A stretch of 64,000 bases of DNA from contig NC_049995.1 of the NCBI RefSeq assembly GCF_000003815.2, positions 13,478,062 to 13,542,061 on the forward strand. Reading direction: 5' to 3'. Below the pieces are notes generated by a model. It worked only from the letters and a program-made list of their open reading frames with translations. It was not told the DNA's origin and made no database searches. A program made the translations under genes and the position numbers. How positions within the stretch are numbered: the first letter of the stretch is position 1; each line of letters opens with the position of its first letter. Positions 33,152-44,791 of the stretch are shown one piece after another. The DNA comes from Branchiostoma floridae. Lineage: Eukaryota; Chordata; Leptocardii; Amphioxiformes; Branchiostomatidae.

Positions 33152-36100
33152 TCATGCTCTCTTCTTCTCTTTTCTTGGAGTTTCCCTTGGTCCTGTAAAT
33201 GTAAATGAAACATGATGTTGTTTAGAGATGCAATAAATGTAGATATTTTCATAAATGTATGTCTGTAGTATTCAATACATTGATATGTCAACTTGAAAGC
33301 TCTGTGTCAAAAGTTCCTCTACATCAGAGCTCTGTAACCATCTCTAATGGGCAAAGACGGAGGGCACCATAGACTTTCAGCAATTTATTGTTCACTGCTC
33401 ATGGAGTCTACATACTAGCATGACGTCAGGGAAGCAGTTGATTCCTTGACAAAGTCTGGAATCGATCAGTCGAAAATTTGAGTAAGTCCAATTTCTTGTG
33501 TTGGAAATTATAGAAGTAGTACACATACATCGTTATGCAGAATTTTCATGACATTGTGTTTGACTGAATTGAAACTGGCAATTAATTGGATTAAGCAATG
33601 GCATCTTTGTGTGCTTTACATACAATATAATTCAAAATTGCACTCACTTACACTCAAACTCACACACTCACTCACACACTCACTCACTCACTCACTCACT
33701 CACTCACTCACTCACTCACTCACTCACTCACTCACTCACTCAACAACAAATCACTCACGGTGACAATCTGATTTAACATAATTTTTTTCCATTCAGATGT
33801 GCTTGCTGAAGAGGAGAAGAGGAACAAAGTCCTACATATGTAACAGTGCAACAAACAATGATTACCTACCCCAGAACATGTTGTTGCAGACCTCCCCTAG
33901 TAGGTAGAAACAGCAGCCTATAACAGCCGTGAAACAGCAGAACAGGAAAAACTGGAAATTGTTCATAGCTGCCATAAAGGGGTACACCCAGAATCCACCC
34001 ACATGGGCAACTATCAGCACCCTGGGGAATGGAGAAAAAAAAGAGGTTTGTGGAAGGTCGAACCATTGTTTCCACACATATGGCAATGTGAATAAATTCC
34101 ATTGAATAAACGAGTAAAAAAGCGAAGTCAGGAACTTTATGCTTGTTGCTATTGGTCACAATAATCTATAATTATTTCTTTGGTAGTTTGACATTTTAGC
34201 AATTTTTTTCTTCCCATTTTTGACAAGAAAGTCTGATTGCAGCTGCAGGGTGTCCTTGAGTAACTTCTTTTTGACATATCTTATTCCCTGGATGTCAAAC
34301 CTTCATTACATCCTTAGATTAGGTGTTTGTGTTTTCTATGGCCTTGTGACTTTGTAGAGATGTTCATAAAAAGAAGGGTCCTCACCATATAAGGTATATA
34401 ATCCCCACGGTGACTGCTCCAGTGAGGCCTGCCCGGCGCGACGGCTGCCTGTGGTGAACCAGGTACATCTCCAACAGCAGAACAGGCACCACTGTCGTGT
34501 GCTGAGGACGGCAATAAGCAATCACAACAGGCACCACGGTCGTGTGATGAGGACGGCAATAAAGCTCAGTCATACAGTAGACACATACTGGGACACTTTT
34601 CTATTGTGATTCCAATGTATGAATGAAGGATACACATGTGAAACCCAATGGAAAACATAGCTAATATCCATGACCAATTGCTCCACCCACAGAAACACAA
34701 GGACCTGCCAGCCTGCTGTCTGCTATGCTCTCCTCCCAGGAGTGATAGATTATCATGATACACATTAGAATCAGTCTCTAACTGGCAATAAGGAAACTTT
34801 TCGGATATTGTGAGCGAGTGTGTGCGAGTGAAACCTACTCAAACGTGGTTGATCCAGGAGCTCGAGGAATGATCTTGTCCAGAGACAGTGAGCGAGTGTG
34901 CTTGAGTGAAACCTTTCCTTTTCAGGCAGGTATGATCTTGTCTAGCAATTAAGCGAGAGTGTGTATGAATGAAACCTACCCAGACATGGTTAATCCAGGG
35001 ACGAATGATCTTGATGTGTGAGCAAAACCTACCCAGACATGGTTGATCCAGGGAGGAATGATCTTGATGTATGAGTAAAACCTACCCAGACATGGTTGAT
35101 CCAGGGAGGAATGATCTTGATGTATGAGTAAAACCTACCCAGACATGGTTGATCCAGGGAGGAATGATCTTGATGTATGAGTAAAACCTACCCAGACATG
35201 GTTGATCCAGGGAGGAATGATCTTGATGTATGAGTAAAACCTACCCAGACATGGTTGATCCAGGGAGGAATGATCTTGTCCATAGATGTCGGGAAGATCA
35301 TGTCACGATCCACGGCATAGATCCCCCAGAACACAACAGTCACGATCTGCAGCAAAACGTGACAAAAGAGCATTTATCATTCATGGTACAAAATAATGGC
35401 ACCCGCAAATGGAGTACATTGAATGCTATTTGAATCAAATCCCCAAATAGAAAAAAAAGTGAGGGACTTTTTGTTTCGCTTAAAAAAAAAGAAATTGGAT
35501 TTAAAAACATGACCTCTCACCTGTCAACTTTGAACTCACCCTGCTCATAGAGAACAGTACAAGGGCCAGTACAGAGTCCTGTATTACCTATGACCTCTCA
35601 CATATTAACTATGAACTAACCATGCTCATACTAGTCATATATAGGGAACAGTACCTTTGACCTGTCACCTATAAACTATGAACTCACCATGCTCATAGGG
35701 AACAGTACAGAGGCCAGTACATAGTCCTGTATTACCTATGACCTCTCACCTATAAACTATGAACTCACCATGGTCATAGGGAACAGTACAGAGGCCAGTA
35801 CATAGTCCTGTATTACCTATGACCTCTCACCTATAAACTATGAACTCACCATGCTCATAGGAAACAGTACAGAGGCCAGTACATAGTCTTGTATTACCTA
35901 TGACCTCTCACCTATAAACTATAAACTCACCATGTACATAGGGAACAGTACAGAGTCCTGTACTACCTATATGACCTGTCACCTATAAACTTTGAACTCA
36001 CCATGCTCATAGGGAACAGTACAGAGGCCAGTACATAGTCCTGTATCTTCCTCAGTCCAGCAGCTTTCTTGCCCAGAACTCCTTCTATGAAGTCAGCCAG

Positions 36101-37190
36101 AACACAGCTAGCAAAGAACACAGTGTGGCCCATCTGCAAAACAAAATCAAACAAACATGAATAGTTTGAAATCATGTTGGTACATCACTGCTATCATTTA
36201 CTGCTACCAAAGTTACCTTCTTCAGGGCAAAACAAAAAAATTGTGAAGCAAGCGTGAATAGTTTCATCAGGTTGGTATGTCACTGAACAGGGGAACTCTT
36301 TTTTCACAACCCTTGCTTTACTGCTATTGACATTTTGGTGACCCGTGTCTATCACCTTCCTCAGGGCAATTCAGACTGGTCCAGTTCACATTGTTGCAGC
36401 TACCAGTACCTAAAACTACCTTGCAAAAAAACTGTACATGGAGGAAGAGTAAGGGTTAGGGCAACAAGGATAATGGACTGTAATGACACTTAATGAAATA
36501 TTAACAAGAGTATTTAGATTAGAAAGGTGGTCATGATCAAACTGTTTTGCAAATCTGTGCTGTTTCACAGGTCAAATCGTTTGAGTCAGGGAAAAATGAG
36601 ATGGTGTAATAGTTGAGTAGTCTCCAAGCAGATTCAATGGCAGCATATGAAAAGCTGGCAGAGGAGTGAGTATGACCAAGGAGGTTGAAAGAGGGGCCTT
36701 GGTATGACTCTGTCATAGCTTTTGATACCATCTTATGGCAGTTATAGAGGCCACTGGAGTCATATACTCATACGTGTACTGATCAAGGAGGTTGAAAGTA
36801 CTGATGTAGCTTACTGTAAATGCAGAAATGTTCGCGGTGGATTAATGTTCGCGGTTTTCGCGGTGGACACTTTACCGCGAAATTAAAACCACCGCGAATA
36901 TTTTTCCATGGCAGTAAGAGACTACAGCACATGGTGCTACCGCGACATTAAAACCACCGCGAAAAGCCCATTTTCCCGCTACCGCGAAATTAAATCCCCG
37001 CGAACTTAAATGCATTTACAGTACTCACAAATACATATGTTGTGAAGTTAACAAAACGTCCGCCAAATCGAGTGCTCGAGTTCCCAAGTGGCAGGATATA
37101 TTCCCTGTCATACAACTCTACGCACACGTAGAGACAGAGGAGGGGAACATGGACTAATCGTGCGAGGGGGTGGATACGAGCGGACGCCAT
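33152..37190 (-). CDS. AIG1-like: AIG1/ADTRP-type hydrolase: shared exons 2-6 plus first exon 1a
   Basis: Multi-pass membrane threonine hydrolase of the AIG1/ADTRP family. In vertebrates these split fatty-acid esters of hydroxy fatty acids. Exons: 1a 37029-37190, then shared 36002-36133, 35245-35346, 34386-34501, 33870-34021 and 33152-33192. They total 705 nt, or 234 residues; human AIG1 has 238. Shared landmarks are VFFASCVLADF, FPMSM, VVFWGIYAVDRDMIFP, INHVW, HTTVVPVLLLEMYLVHH (His133, the presumed catalytic His, AIG1 His134), GGFWVYPF and FYLLGEVCNNMFWG, then a short basic tail ending EKKRA. Exon 1a supplies Thr50 (AIG1 Thr43). Shared exon 2 starts in phase 0, so any of the ten first exons upstream can join it. 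Tandem arrays have duplicated the 3' ends of exons 2 and 3 into their introns. Confidence 0.9.
33657..33752. repeat. (ACTC)n microsatellite
   Basis: Nearly perfect tetranucleotide repeat in the last intron of the AIG1-like gene; it makes a spurious LTHS-repeat frame. Confidence 0.95.
34970..35280 (-). repeat. 53-bp tandem array of the exon-3 3' end and its splice donor
   Basis: The last ~30 coding bases of shared exon 3 (…CCCTGGATCAACCATGTCTGG) plus the donor GTAGGTTTTAC recur six times at exactly 53-bp spacing. The CTACCCA marks are at 34976, 35029, 35082, 35135, 35188 and 35241. Only the copy at 35245 is joined to the rest of the exon. A more decayed relative is near 34833. Confidence 0.93.
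35530..36020 (-). repeat. 81-bp tandem array of the exon-2 3' end and its splice donor
   Basis: Seven copies of the exon-2 end (coding ...DYVLASVLFPMSM) with donor GTGAGTTC. GAACTCACC-type marks are at 35532, 35613, 35680, 35761, 35842, 35923 and 35994; the common period is 81. Only the last, at 36002, continues into the full exon. Confidence 0.93.
36612..36745. repeat. Truncated TAGTCTCCAAGCAG MITE
   Basis: The left end GTAGTCTCCAAGCAGATTC is present and an inner arm TTTGATACCATCTTATGGCA; the right terminal repeat is missing. Confidence 0.6.
36812..37023. repeat. TACTGTAAATGCA MITE directly at the exon 1a donor
   Basis: Ends TACTGTAAATGCAGAAATG and AAATGCATTTACAGTA. The right edge (37023) lies five bases from exon 1a, so the donor GTGAGT takes its sixth base from the element or its TA duplication. 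Confidence 0.85.
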
Positions 37191-37774
37191 CTTTCTCCTG
37201 CTGCTGATCGTGTGAACAATAGGCACTCACCTAACCTTATAATGCACAATGTTGTCCCATGCTACCTACCTTAAACAAACACTTCTGTACACAGTGGGTT
37301 TACATTAACAGGTACTTTGCACTCTAAATGTAGGTCACTTGAAAAGCCAGGCCAGGGCTATCTCCAGCATTTTTTTGTCCAAATCCTTGTTTCATTTTAT
37401 AAACTTTTATGGGTAGGATACTTGCTTCCCAGCACATACTCCTTTCCTGGCATATATTCCTTTCCCGGCATAAGAACCTTCCCGGTTGAAAATTGGGAAT
37501 CACCTTCCTCCATAAATCCTCTTTCCCAGACAACTCACAGTCACACCAATGCCCACAGAAGCCAGTGAAGGAGGCAAGCCGAAATCTGGAAATGGTGAAT
37601 TGGTGCCCCCCCCCCCCCCCCCCCCCACACACACACAAAAGTCACACCTTCAAGGTTGTGAAGAAGTCTAGAGAGAGCATTATTCTTTCCATACATTTAG
37701 TTTCAAACAGGTTTTCTCACTATTGCATTATAAATACTTCTACTTACGGACTATCGAATAATAGATCTACTTAC

Positions 37775-37927
37775 GAACGTGAGTTGAGTAAGGTATTTGT
37801 ATGACCTCCCAAAAAGCTTTCGGCCTGGTTGAAGGTCACCGATGTTTGCATTGTCATACAACCAGGAGTAAACATAAACAGTAAACAACACAACATGCTG
37901 TGCAACAGCTAACCCTCGGGCGGCCAT
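37775..37927 (-). CDS. AIG1-like: AIG1-like alternative first exon 1b
   Basis: 51 codons from ATG to a GTAAGT donor, phase 0. It starts MAARGLAVAQHV, has one hydrophobic segment (VVLFTVYVYSWLY) and ends FGRSYKYLTQLTF, with the presumed catalytic Thr47 five residues from the exon end. It aligns with residues 1-48 of human AIG1. No exon 2 of its own follows before exon 1a, so it must use the shared exons or be dead. Confidence 0.85.
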
Positions 37928-38139
37928 CTTGGATATGGGTCATACCAAAATACAGTGGGGGTCTGTGTAAAAGCCGGAATTGTAAGTTCATTCATCATCT
38001 GTCTTCTGGGACAATTGATTTCACATTAGGAAGGGAAAGGGTTTTGGGCAGTGTTCCAGATATTTCCCTAAGTTGATGAATTGTCCAACATTTATAATAG
38101 AGAAATGGGTTGGATGACCATGAAAAATGGAGGTATAGT

Positions 38140-38900
38140 TTTGAGTGTGTCTGTGTGTGTGTGTGTCGAGATCTGTCTGTGTGTTTGTGTTTCCGGATAT
38201 TTGTGGACATCATAACTTGAGAACCTCTTGATGGACTACGATGATATTTGGTATGTGGGTAGGGGTTGGAAAGACGAAGGTCAAGGTCAATTTCGGGCCC
38301 CCTGTTCTGTGACCTTGGTACTGCAGCAGAATTTCAATTTTTTGTATTTTTTTACCTGGACATGCCATGGTCTTGATTTCTTGGTGGCAGATAGCTTTTG
38401 ATGTAAGGATGAAGTGGTGTATGTTTGGGCCCCCTAGCAGCTTGCTCTGGAACTGCAGGAGCATTTTTGTCAAAATCTTCCAAGGAGCATAATGGAACAC
38501 AGGAATGATGGATTTCCATGATATTTGGTATGCAGGTACCTGTGGCAGAGATGTACTTGATGAAGTGCAAATTATGCAAATTTGGACGTAATTTACATAC
38601 TTAATGAAGAAAATCTATATTTACAGTATTTTCCAATATAGGACTCAAATACATGTTACATGTAGTTTGTAGCAGGCAGAAGTTAAGCAGATACTAATTA
38701 TGCAAATGAGTCCCTAATTTGCATAATTGATTTGAAAGTGCCCTAATTCTTCTTAGTACGTGTAGTAAATGATTGGGCCATCAACACTGTGACCTGTGTA
38801 AGTTTAGGTGTACATAAGCAAGCAAAAATTATGTGTGAAAGTGATTTGCATAATCAGAATATTTCAGGTCTCCGAACTCTTGTTTCTTCAAGCAAGAAGA
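38140..38900. repeat. Dispersed repeat, same family as the 58.4-61.1 kb insertion
   Basis: ACATCATAACTTGAGAACC, GATGATATTTGGTATGTGGG and TTGGTACTGCAGCAG recur, in the other orientation, at 59100-61000. GTGTGTCTGTGTGTG and AATTATGCAAAT stretches are also shared. Unclassified non-coding mobile repeat between exons 1b and 1c. Confidence 0.55.
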
Positions 38901-40316
38901 TTGTTGGTTGGTAATTCACCTTCAAGTTCGTGAATTCACGTTATGTGTATTACTGGTACCCAATCTAAGTACTAGGTAGGTAGGTTACAGGTAATCTAAG
39001 TAACGAGGCTGTTTACATGCTCAAGGTTCCTCTTACAACAGGGACCCCCATTTAAAATCATTTCAAAAAGACAATTGCAGGGTCTGTGAAAACCTTGGAA
39101 AAAATTATTTCTTCCTTCCAGAAATGAAGGGTGAACATTGACTGATAAAATGTAGTTCATCTTTTTTTGACTGCTTTTCTTGTCAAGTATTTATGTTTTC
39201 TTGTCAACATAATTCATTTTCATATCCTGCAAGATCTGAATACCATGGTTAGAAACAGGTGCATGTTGTCCCATGGGGATATGAATGACAGGTGGTGCTA
39301 TTCACAGGCTATGTTGTCTAAAGGGATGGGTTAATCTACTTGCATTACCGGTAAAACTAGGTAGAATTAAAAAAAAAAAAAAACAGAAAAATCAATATGA
39401 TTCTTGTGCTGGTTGACAATGCATACATTTCATCATCTGTCCATTATTCTTTGTTGCCACCAGTACTCTTTGCCCTCGGGCACGAACTTGCAAATAAACT
39501 TCTTCATTATATATTTCATTCATTCATTAATCTCCGGGGATTTGCTAGCAGTCTGTCCTGTTTCCTATTTGCCCTAGCTACACTACAATGGGGCAGGTTG
39601 ATATGCATGGCCTGTGCCTGTCCTAATTGTGAGTTAATCAACCGTGTAATGCATGTAAAAGCTGGGAAGAAAGGGACAGGATTCATCCCCTACACCAAAC
39701 AAAAAACAACGGACAGGAGTGATAGTAACAGAAAGATAAAACCAGTTCCACTTCCATGCTATATCCTAAGTACGAAAGCACACACACATACTGCTGAATA
39801 TAACTGATTGAGAACCTTGGTATGGACTGATGGAGCTTTTACTGCCGTTAGGCTTTGTACAAACCTGTCGAGTAGTAGAGTCAATAGCCCACACCATTTT
39901 GCGCTTACCTTACTTTTGACAGAACAAAGAACATTTCACAGAAGGCAAATACTTCACTTACAGACATTATGGCCTGTCTCCAGGACCTGTCCCTGCTATT
40001 TGGTACGAAAAAGAAAATATCATCCCATCCATCCTCTAAACTTGTAGGGCAAACATAATATATCATTGGCTATACAGTGTACACAATTTCATTGCAGATA
40101 AAAATTTGCTCTAAAAAACATTTGTAAAGCAAATCTTTATTTAAACCTTAATGGATATAACAGTTACTGTTAAAATACTAATTAAAATCTTAACAGATAT
40201 AACTCTTAAAATTGTTAGATATAATCATTGCATATCTACCAATGCAGGTAACATGGATGGCTTAAGGGACAGAAAAAAAAAATGTAGAGCAGTATATTCC
40301 ATAAATGATTACTTAC

Positions 40317-40472
40317 ACAATTCAGATATGTTAGATATTTCCATGGCCCCCCTATACGCTGTCGGTCGGGCAGATACGGCGTATGCAGCAGGTACAGATA
40401 GTCGTATCGCTCTACGCAGCAGTATACGTACACGAGCAGTACATGCACAGCTGTTGCCTTGGTAGTGGCCAT
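40317..40472 (-). CDS. AIG1-like: AIG1-like alternative first exon 1c
   Basis: 52 codons, ATG to GTAAGT, phase 0. It starts MATTKATAVHVLLVYVYCCV and ends IGGPWKYLTYLNC. The GGxWKxLT core is very close to human AIG1 GGSWKFLT, and Thr48 is at the usual place. About 2.4 kb of repeat-rich DNA separates it from 1b. Confidence 0.87.
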
Positions 40473-40549
40473 CTTTGATATGGACTGTACCAACTGACAT
40501 GACAGCAGGGGTGCATAGCCAAGTGACAACCATTGGCTAACACTAGGGA

Positions 40550-40762
40550 CATACTCTCCAAGCAGAGGTTTGGCTCTGACTGTTTTTTTGTTTTTCAGTT
40601 AATTTTAGGTCTTATTATAAGGCTTTCTATTTTGTGCTGTTTTTTTTTTTCTTTATTGCCAGGATTAAGACATAAAGAAAACAGCACATTACATTAAAAT
40701 AGAAAGCCTAAAACTGTGACGTAAAAATAACAGCCGGAGGCTAACCTCTGCTTGGACAGTAA
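40550..40762. repeat. MITE, ACTCTCCAAGCAGAGG family
   Basis: Ends ACTCTCCAAGCAGAGGTT and AACCTCTGCTTGGACAGT. Inner arms TAGAAAGCCT / AGGCTTTCTA and ACAGCACA form a long hairpin. Related ends are found at 46287-46435. Confidence 0.75.
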
Positions 40763-41700
40763 CAGACTACAGTCAAACATGTATATGATTAAGGATTTGG
40801 TCCCATTTTGGAAATGGGGCCCGGCCAGAATGTTTGCGGAAATGAAATAAAAAAGTGTTTACTAAGGAATACTTTTTTTACTAAGGAATATACACAATTC
40901 ATAACCAGTGGAAGACTAGCTCTTCAGTGAACTTAAACTGGATTAAGATCGCTTTTTTTTTAATTTGCCCAATTTTTGTCAACCTCTCATATACCAGTTA
41001 AGTCACAAGCAACCTGAACATTTAAATAAAGGAATTATCTTTGCCTCTTCTAATTCATACACAAAAAGGCTAATGAAGGTAATGTATATATATCAGTAAT
41101 TAAGGAATGGAAGGCTGGTGAATAAAGATAAACTCTAGACTAGATTTCATTTAGTCAGTGCTTTTAGCACACCTGAATGGGGTCAAAGTACATGCAGGTA
41201 GGCTAGTAGAAAAGACATCAATAATTACCGTTAAAAGCAAATCAGATTTCTTGATTGCTATTGAAAGCGTAATACATGTGTAGAAGATTTGTCACATCTC
41301 AAACAACATATACGGCATTTTTCATTTCAAAGTTATCAAAGAATTCCTAAATATGGAGGATATCAAAATCAAACTTCAGTGGACTGTTTGTAGCACCTTT
41401 GCCAAGTGGTTTCCATTACAGTATGTGACTATAGTAAATGAGTAATGTACGATAAATGCATTAAATTCTATGTTTGCAAGAAGGCGCAACCGCGAACTCA
41501 AATTCAAAACCACCGCAAGCACCCCGTTAATCCACTACCACGAAATCAACTCCCCATTAACTTAATCAGCATTTTCTAATAATCTAACCTTCACTAACTC
41601 ACCTCTGGTTAAGTTTTTCTTTCCTAACATTTACGAGCAAGCAAGCAAACGAGGATGCACCTTTGGCAAAATGGGGAAAAGATCAGATAAAAATACTCAC

Positions 41701-41859
41701 AGTTGTCCATACAGTTAGCCTGCCTGATCTTCGTAGCCACTGATTCTTTGGTGGGAAGTGTGGCAAGATATACCATGCATTGTAGAAGTCTTTATACATG
41801 TACACACAGAAAAGTAGTACATGCACTAAAGAAGTAACTGCACCAACTGTAGAGGCCAT
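41701..41859 (-). CDS. AIG1-like: AIG1-like alternative first exon 1d (type I)
   Basis: 53 codons, ATG to GTGAGT, phase 0. It starts MASTVGAVTSLVHVLLFCVY and ends RRSGRLTVWTT, with Thr49 as the presumed nucleophile. It forms a close group with 1e and 1g. The GG pair before the Trp of the family is lost in this group. Confidence 0.87.
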
Positions 41860-42239
41860 CGGTGAAAAATGTAGGATATATTTGGTTCTAGAAGTTAAAG
41901 TGGCTGGCAAAGCCTTAAGTCTTAAATTTCCTTAGGGGATCATTAGTGGAAATGTATTAAAAGGCATGTGTTATACAAATTCCAAAATCCAAGGAGGTTG
42001 TATACAGTCACATGATTACTTAACCAGGCAAATATTGGGATGTGCATGGGGGTTCTGAGGGTTCGTGAAGGTAAATAAATTTTATCATACTAGTACTTAA
42101 TTACTGTTTCTTTTCACATAAGATATTTCCTTCACAATGAGAAAAATGGCTGAATATTACACAAACCATAAGAGAGGTGGCGAGCAGGTTTCTTCAGAAT
42201 GAATTCCAGCAGGCATAACCTCAATCATTCAGTCAATAT

Positions 42240-42356
42240 AAAGACGTTGTTGTGATCAACATTGTACACACGGTAGGAACAGCATATCAATGATTAACTT
42301 GTACTGTTGCAGCAAATCACCTTTCTCTATAAATCTAAAAACATTGAATGACTAAC
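42240..42356 (-). pseudogene. Relic of a lost type II first exon
   Basis: This stretch matches the intron flank on the 3' side of exon 1f (AAGACGTTGTGATCA, GGTAGGAACAGC, ATCAATGATTAACTTGT, AATCTAAAAACATTGAA). It ends with only the last few exon bases, GAATCTT, and a changed donor (GTTAGT). The rest of the exon is gone and is replaced by decayed TACTGTAAATGCA MITE sequence. Confidence 0.65.
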
Positions 42357-42550
42357 AAGATTCTACCGCGAACACTCCATTTTTTCCCTACTGAGAAATT
42401 AATTCCCTGTGAACTTAAATCAGCATCTTCTACTTATTGCGAACTAACCTTCAACAATTCACCTGTGGTTGTGTTTTTCTTTCCTAACATTTATGAGCAA
42501 GAATGCATTTTTGGCAAAATGACGAACAAAAAATATATATAAATACTCAC

Positions 42551-42706
42551 AGTTGTCCATACAGTTAGCCTACCAGAATTTCGTAGTCCCTGTCCTTTTT
42601 CAGTTGAGTGTGGCAAGTACCATGTTAAGTACAACTCTTTATATATGTACACAAAGAACAATAGTACATGCACTAAGGAGGCAACGGTACCAACTGTGGA
42701 GGACAT
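42551..42706 (-). CDS. AIG1-like: AIG1-like alternative first exon 1e (type I)
   Basis: 52 codons, ATG to GTGAGT, phase 0. It starts MSSTVGTVASLVHVLLFFVY and ends RNSGRLTVWTT (Thr48). It is a close paralogue of 1d and 1g. An in-frame reading continues upstream of this ATG, so a longer start is possible, but paralogues agree on this one. Confidence 0.87.
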
Positions 42707-43005
42707 CAGTGAAGGATATATTTGTTTCAAGAAGTGGCTGGCAAAGCCTTTTAAAAGTCCTATATTTTCTGAGGGGATTATTAGTGGATATATCTCTGTT
42801 GGAATGCATACTAGTAATGTACGTAACATGCAGGTTCCAAAGTCCAAGAAGGTCAGGATTAGTTAACCACGCAAATAGTGGGGTGTGCATGGGATTCATG
42901 AGGATAAACTCTATTATACTTAATTGTCATTTCTATCCACATATAGTCTTTCCTTCACATTGAATGATTGATTGAGCAAAATGACTGCATATTCATCACT
43001 GAAGT

Positions 43006-43250
43006 ATACCCCTGTCACATTATCCGCGGTCTTCGGGCATATCCATGGAAGATCGACCATATTTAAGATCGACATCTCTCTAGGGTTGCGCATATTTTTT
43101 ACCTGAAAACTGTCCCTGTCACATACAAGTCATACTTTGTACCTTGTACAATTGTTGTGCAATAAATTTATTATTTAATTATAAGCGAGGATCGGGCGAT
43201 TGCCGCAGAATCGTCGTCCGATCGATTTTCGCCAAATGTAACCGGGGTAT
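43006..43250. repeat. MITE, TACCCCTGTCACAT family
   Basis: Ends TACCCCTGTCACAT and ACCGGGGTAT. It contains TTGCCGCAGAATCGTCGTCCG. The same element lies in the opposite orientation at 49520-49747. Confidence 0.75.
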
Positions 43251-43457
43251 TACAAAGATCATAATAAAAGTAGCAAGCAGATCATTCCGGTTTCATTAAA
43301 ATAGAGTCTGATGATGCATGCAGATCCTCAATGTAATTAAAGACGTTGTGATCATCATTAACCTCCTTGATTGTACATAGGGTAGGAACAGCGTATCAAT
43401 GATTAACTTGTGGCAACTCAACATTCTCAAGAAATCTAAAAACATTGAAACACTTAC

Positions 43458-43610
43458 AAGATTCCACACGGTAAAGAACACAGAACGATACCGAAGCCCT
43501 GGCATCTTGGAAGCATGGGGCCTTACATACTGCATATTGTAAAACTCCTCAAAAAGGTACAAGAGGCAGAAGAAAATGTGAACAGTACGAGAAGTGGTCT
43601 TCCCTGCCAT
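43458..43610 (-). CDS. AIG1-like: AIG1-like alternative first exon 1f (type II)
   Basis: 51 codons, ATG to GTAAGT, phase 0. It starts MAGKTTSRTVHIFF and ends RYRSVFFTVWNL (Thr47). It is a close paralogue of 1h. An upstream in-frame ATG at 43631 would add MGRELAA. A complete hAT-like MITE (43652-44000) begins 42 bases upstream of the chosen ATG, that is, in the probable promoter. Confidence 0.85.
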
Positions 43611-43651
43611 GGCTGCTAGTTCTCTGCCCAAAGTTCATAGTATATACCTAT

Positions 43652-44000
43652 CAGGGCTTGAAATACTTGTTTCTGCATACCTGCACTGGTGCAGGTAACA
43701 TTGAAAATTACCTGCACCAGATAAATTTTACCTGCACCACCCTGAATTTAAGAAGTATGGATCATACTTTTAAATTGCTGACGAACCATTGCTGTATGTT
43801 TTCTTCTATACTAACAGTCAATGCAGCTAATAGCAATCCACATACAATGTAAACTTGCATCATAGATTCATAGGACATTCATGTATAAAACCCAGTACAT
43901 GGGCCAGTGCAGGTTAGGTGCAGGTAGACACCAGAAATACCTGCACGGCTTCAATTTTACCTGCACTAACCTGCATATGCAGGTGGTATTTCAAGCCCTG
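43652..44000. mobile_element. hAT-like MITE with 5-bp target duplication
   Basis: Ends CAGGGCTTGAAATAC and GTATTTCAAGCCCTG, flanked by CCTAT on both sides (43647-43651 and 44001-44005). Internal GTGCAGGTAA motifs occur in both orientations. Other copies: 45190-45523, 54372-54706 and 58182-61215 (split). It lies immediately upstream of exon 1f. Confidence 0.85.
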
Positions 44001-44448
44001 CCTATATTTACATACCAGTCCTATATTTACAATGTAGTAGCCAACGGTCAATGGGCCTGTGAAAATCAAAGTTACAATTTGCATGCACACATAGTCAAAG
44101 ACTGAAATAGAGGGATGGGTGTGTGGGGTGTGTGTATGTGCTGGTCTCTAGATCTGTGTTACATCAAGTAGAAAATTGCTAGCAAGGACTTGCCCGCAAA
44201 GTTGATTCTTTCAATTGAAAATTTGAACCAATCCTGTCGAACACCATATCGAACAAATAGAACCCCCTATTCTATTTTGAACACTTTTGATTCTTGGTTG
44301 CTTAAATATTAGTTATACTGACAGCTTAGAAGGTTTATCACATGATGTCAAACAACATATACAGCATTTTTCGGTTCAAAATTATTAAAATATTCCTGAA
44401 TATGGCTGGATATCAAAAGCAAAAGCTGTCTGTTAAGTTTGTTTGTAG

Positions 44449-44620
44449 TAGTCTCCAAGCAGATCCTATGGTGCCTTAGAGATAGTATCAAAGCTGGCAA
44501 AGGAGTATAGCCGGCCAAAGGGAGATAGCCGACCAAAGGGAGTCAAATGTGCCGCTATACTAAGTCCCTGGCCAGCTTTGATACTATCTCCAAGGCACCG
44601 TTGGGTCTGCTTAGAGACTA
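44449..44620. mobile_element. Mutator-type MITE, 172 bp, 9-bp target duplication
   Basis: Ends TAGTCTCCAAGCAGATCC and GGTCTGCTTAGAGACTA. The flanks are TGTTTGTAG on both sides (44440-44448 and 44621-44629). Long inner arms match (GATAGTATCAAAGCTGGC / GCCAGCTTTGATACTATC). It is the best-preserved member of the family. Confidence 0.88.
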
Positions 44621-44791
44621 TGTTTGTAGCACCCTACCCAAGTGGTTACTGTATGTGAATGCATTTACGTTCTCGGGATGGCGCTACCGCCGCAACTCAA
44701 AATCACCGCAAGCAACCCTTACACCGCTATCGCAAAAATCAACCCATGCATCCTTGGCAAAAAGAAGAACAGATAATATATAAATACTCAC

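Noticed and set aside
35188-35373. Extended exon 3 reading through the donor array
   Set aside because: Reading on past the donor at 35245 soon meets a stop and shifts the frame relative to exon 4; the short form fits AIG1 length.
34970-36020. CRISPR-like regularly spaced repeats
   Set aside because: Repeats are continuous tandem copies of exon ends in a eukaryotic gene; there are no spacers or cas genes.
39397-39807. 136-codon + frame between exons 1b and 1c
   Set aside because: No recognisable domain, and it crosses a LINE-tail-like stretch with CATT units.
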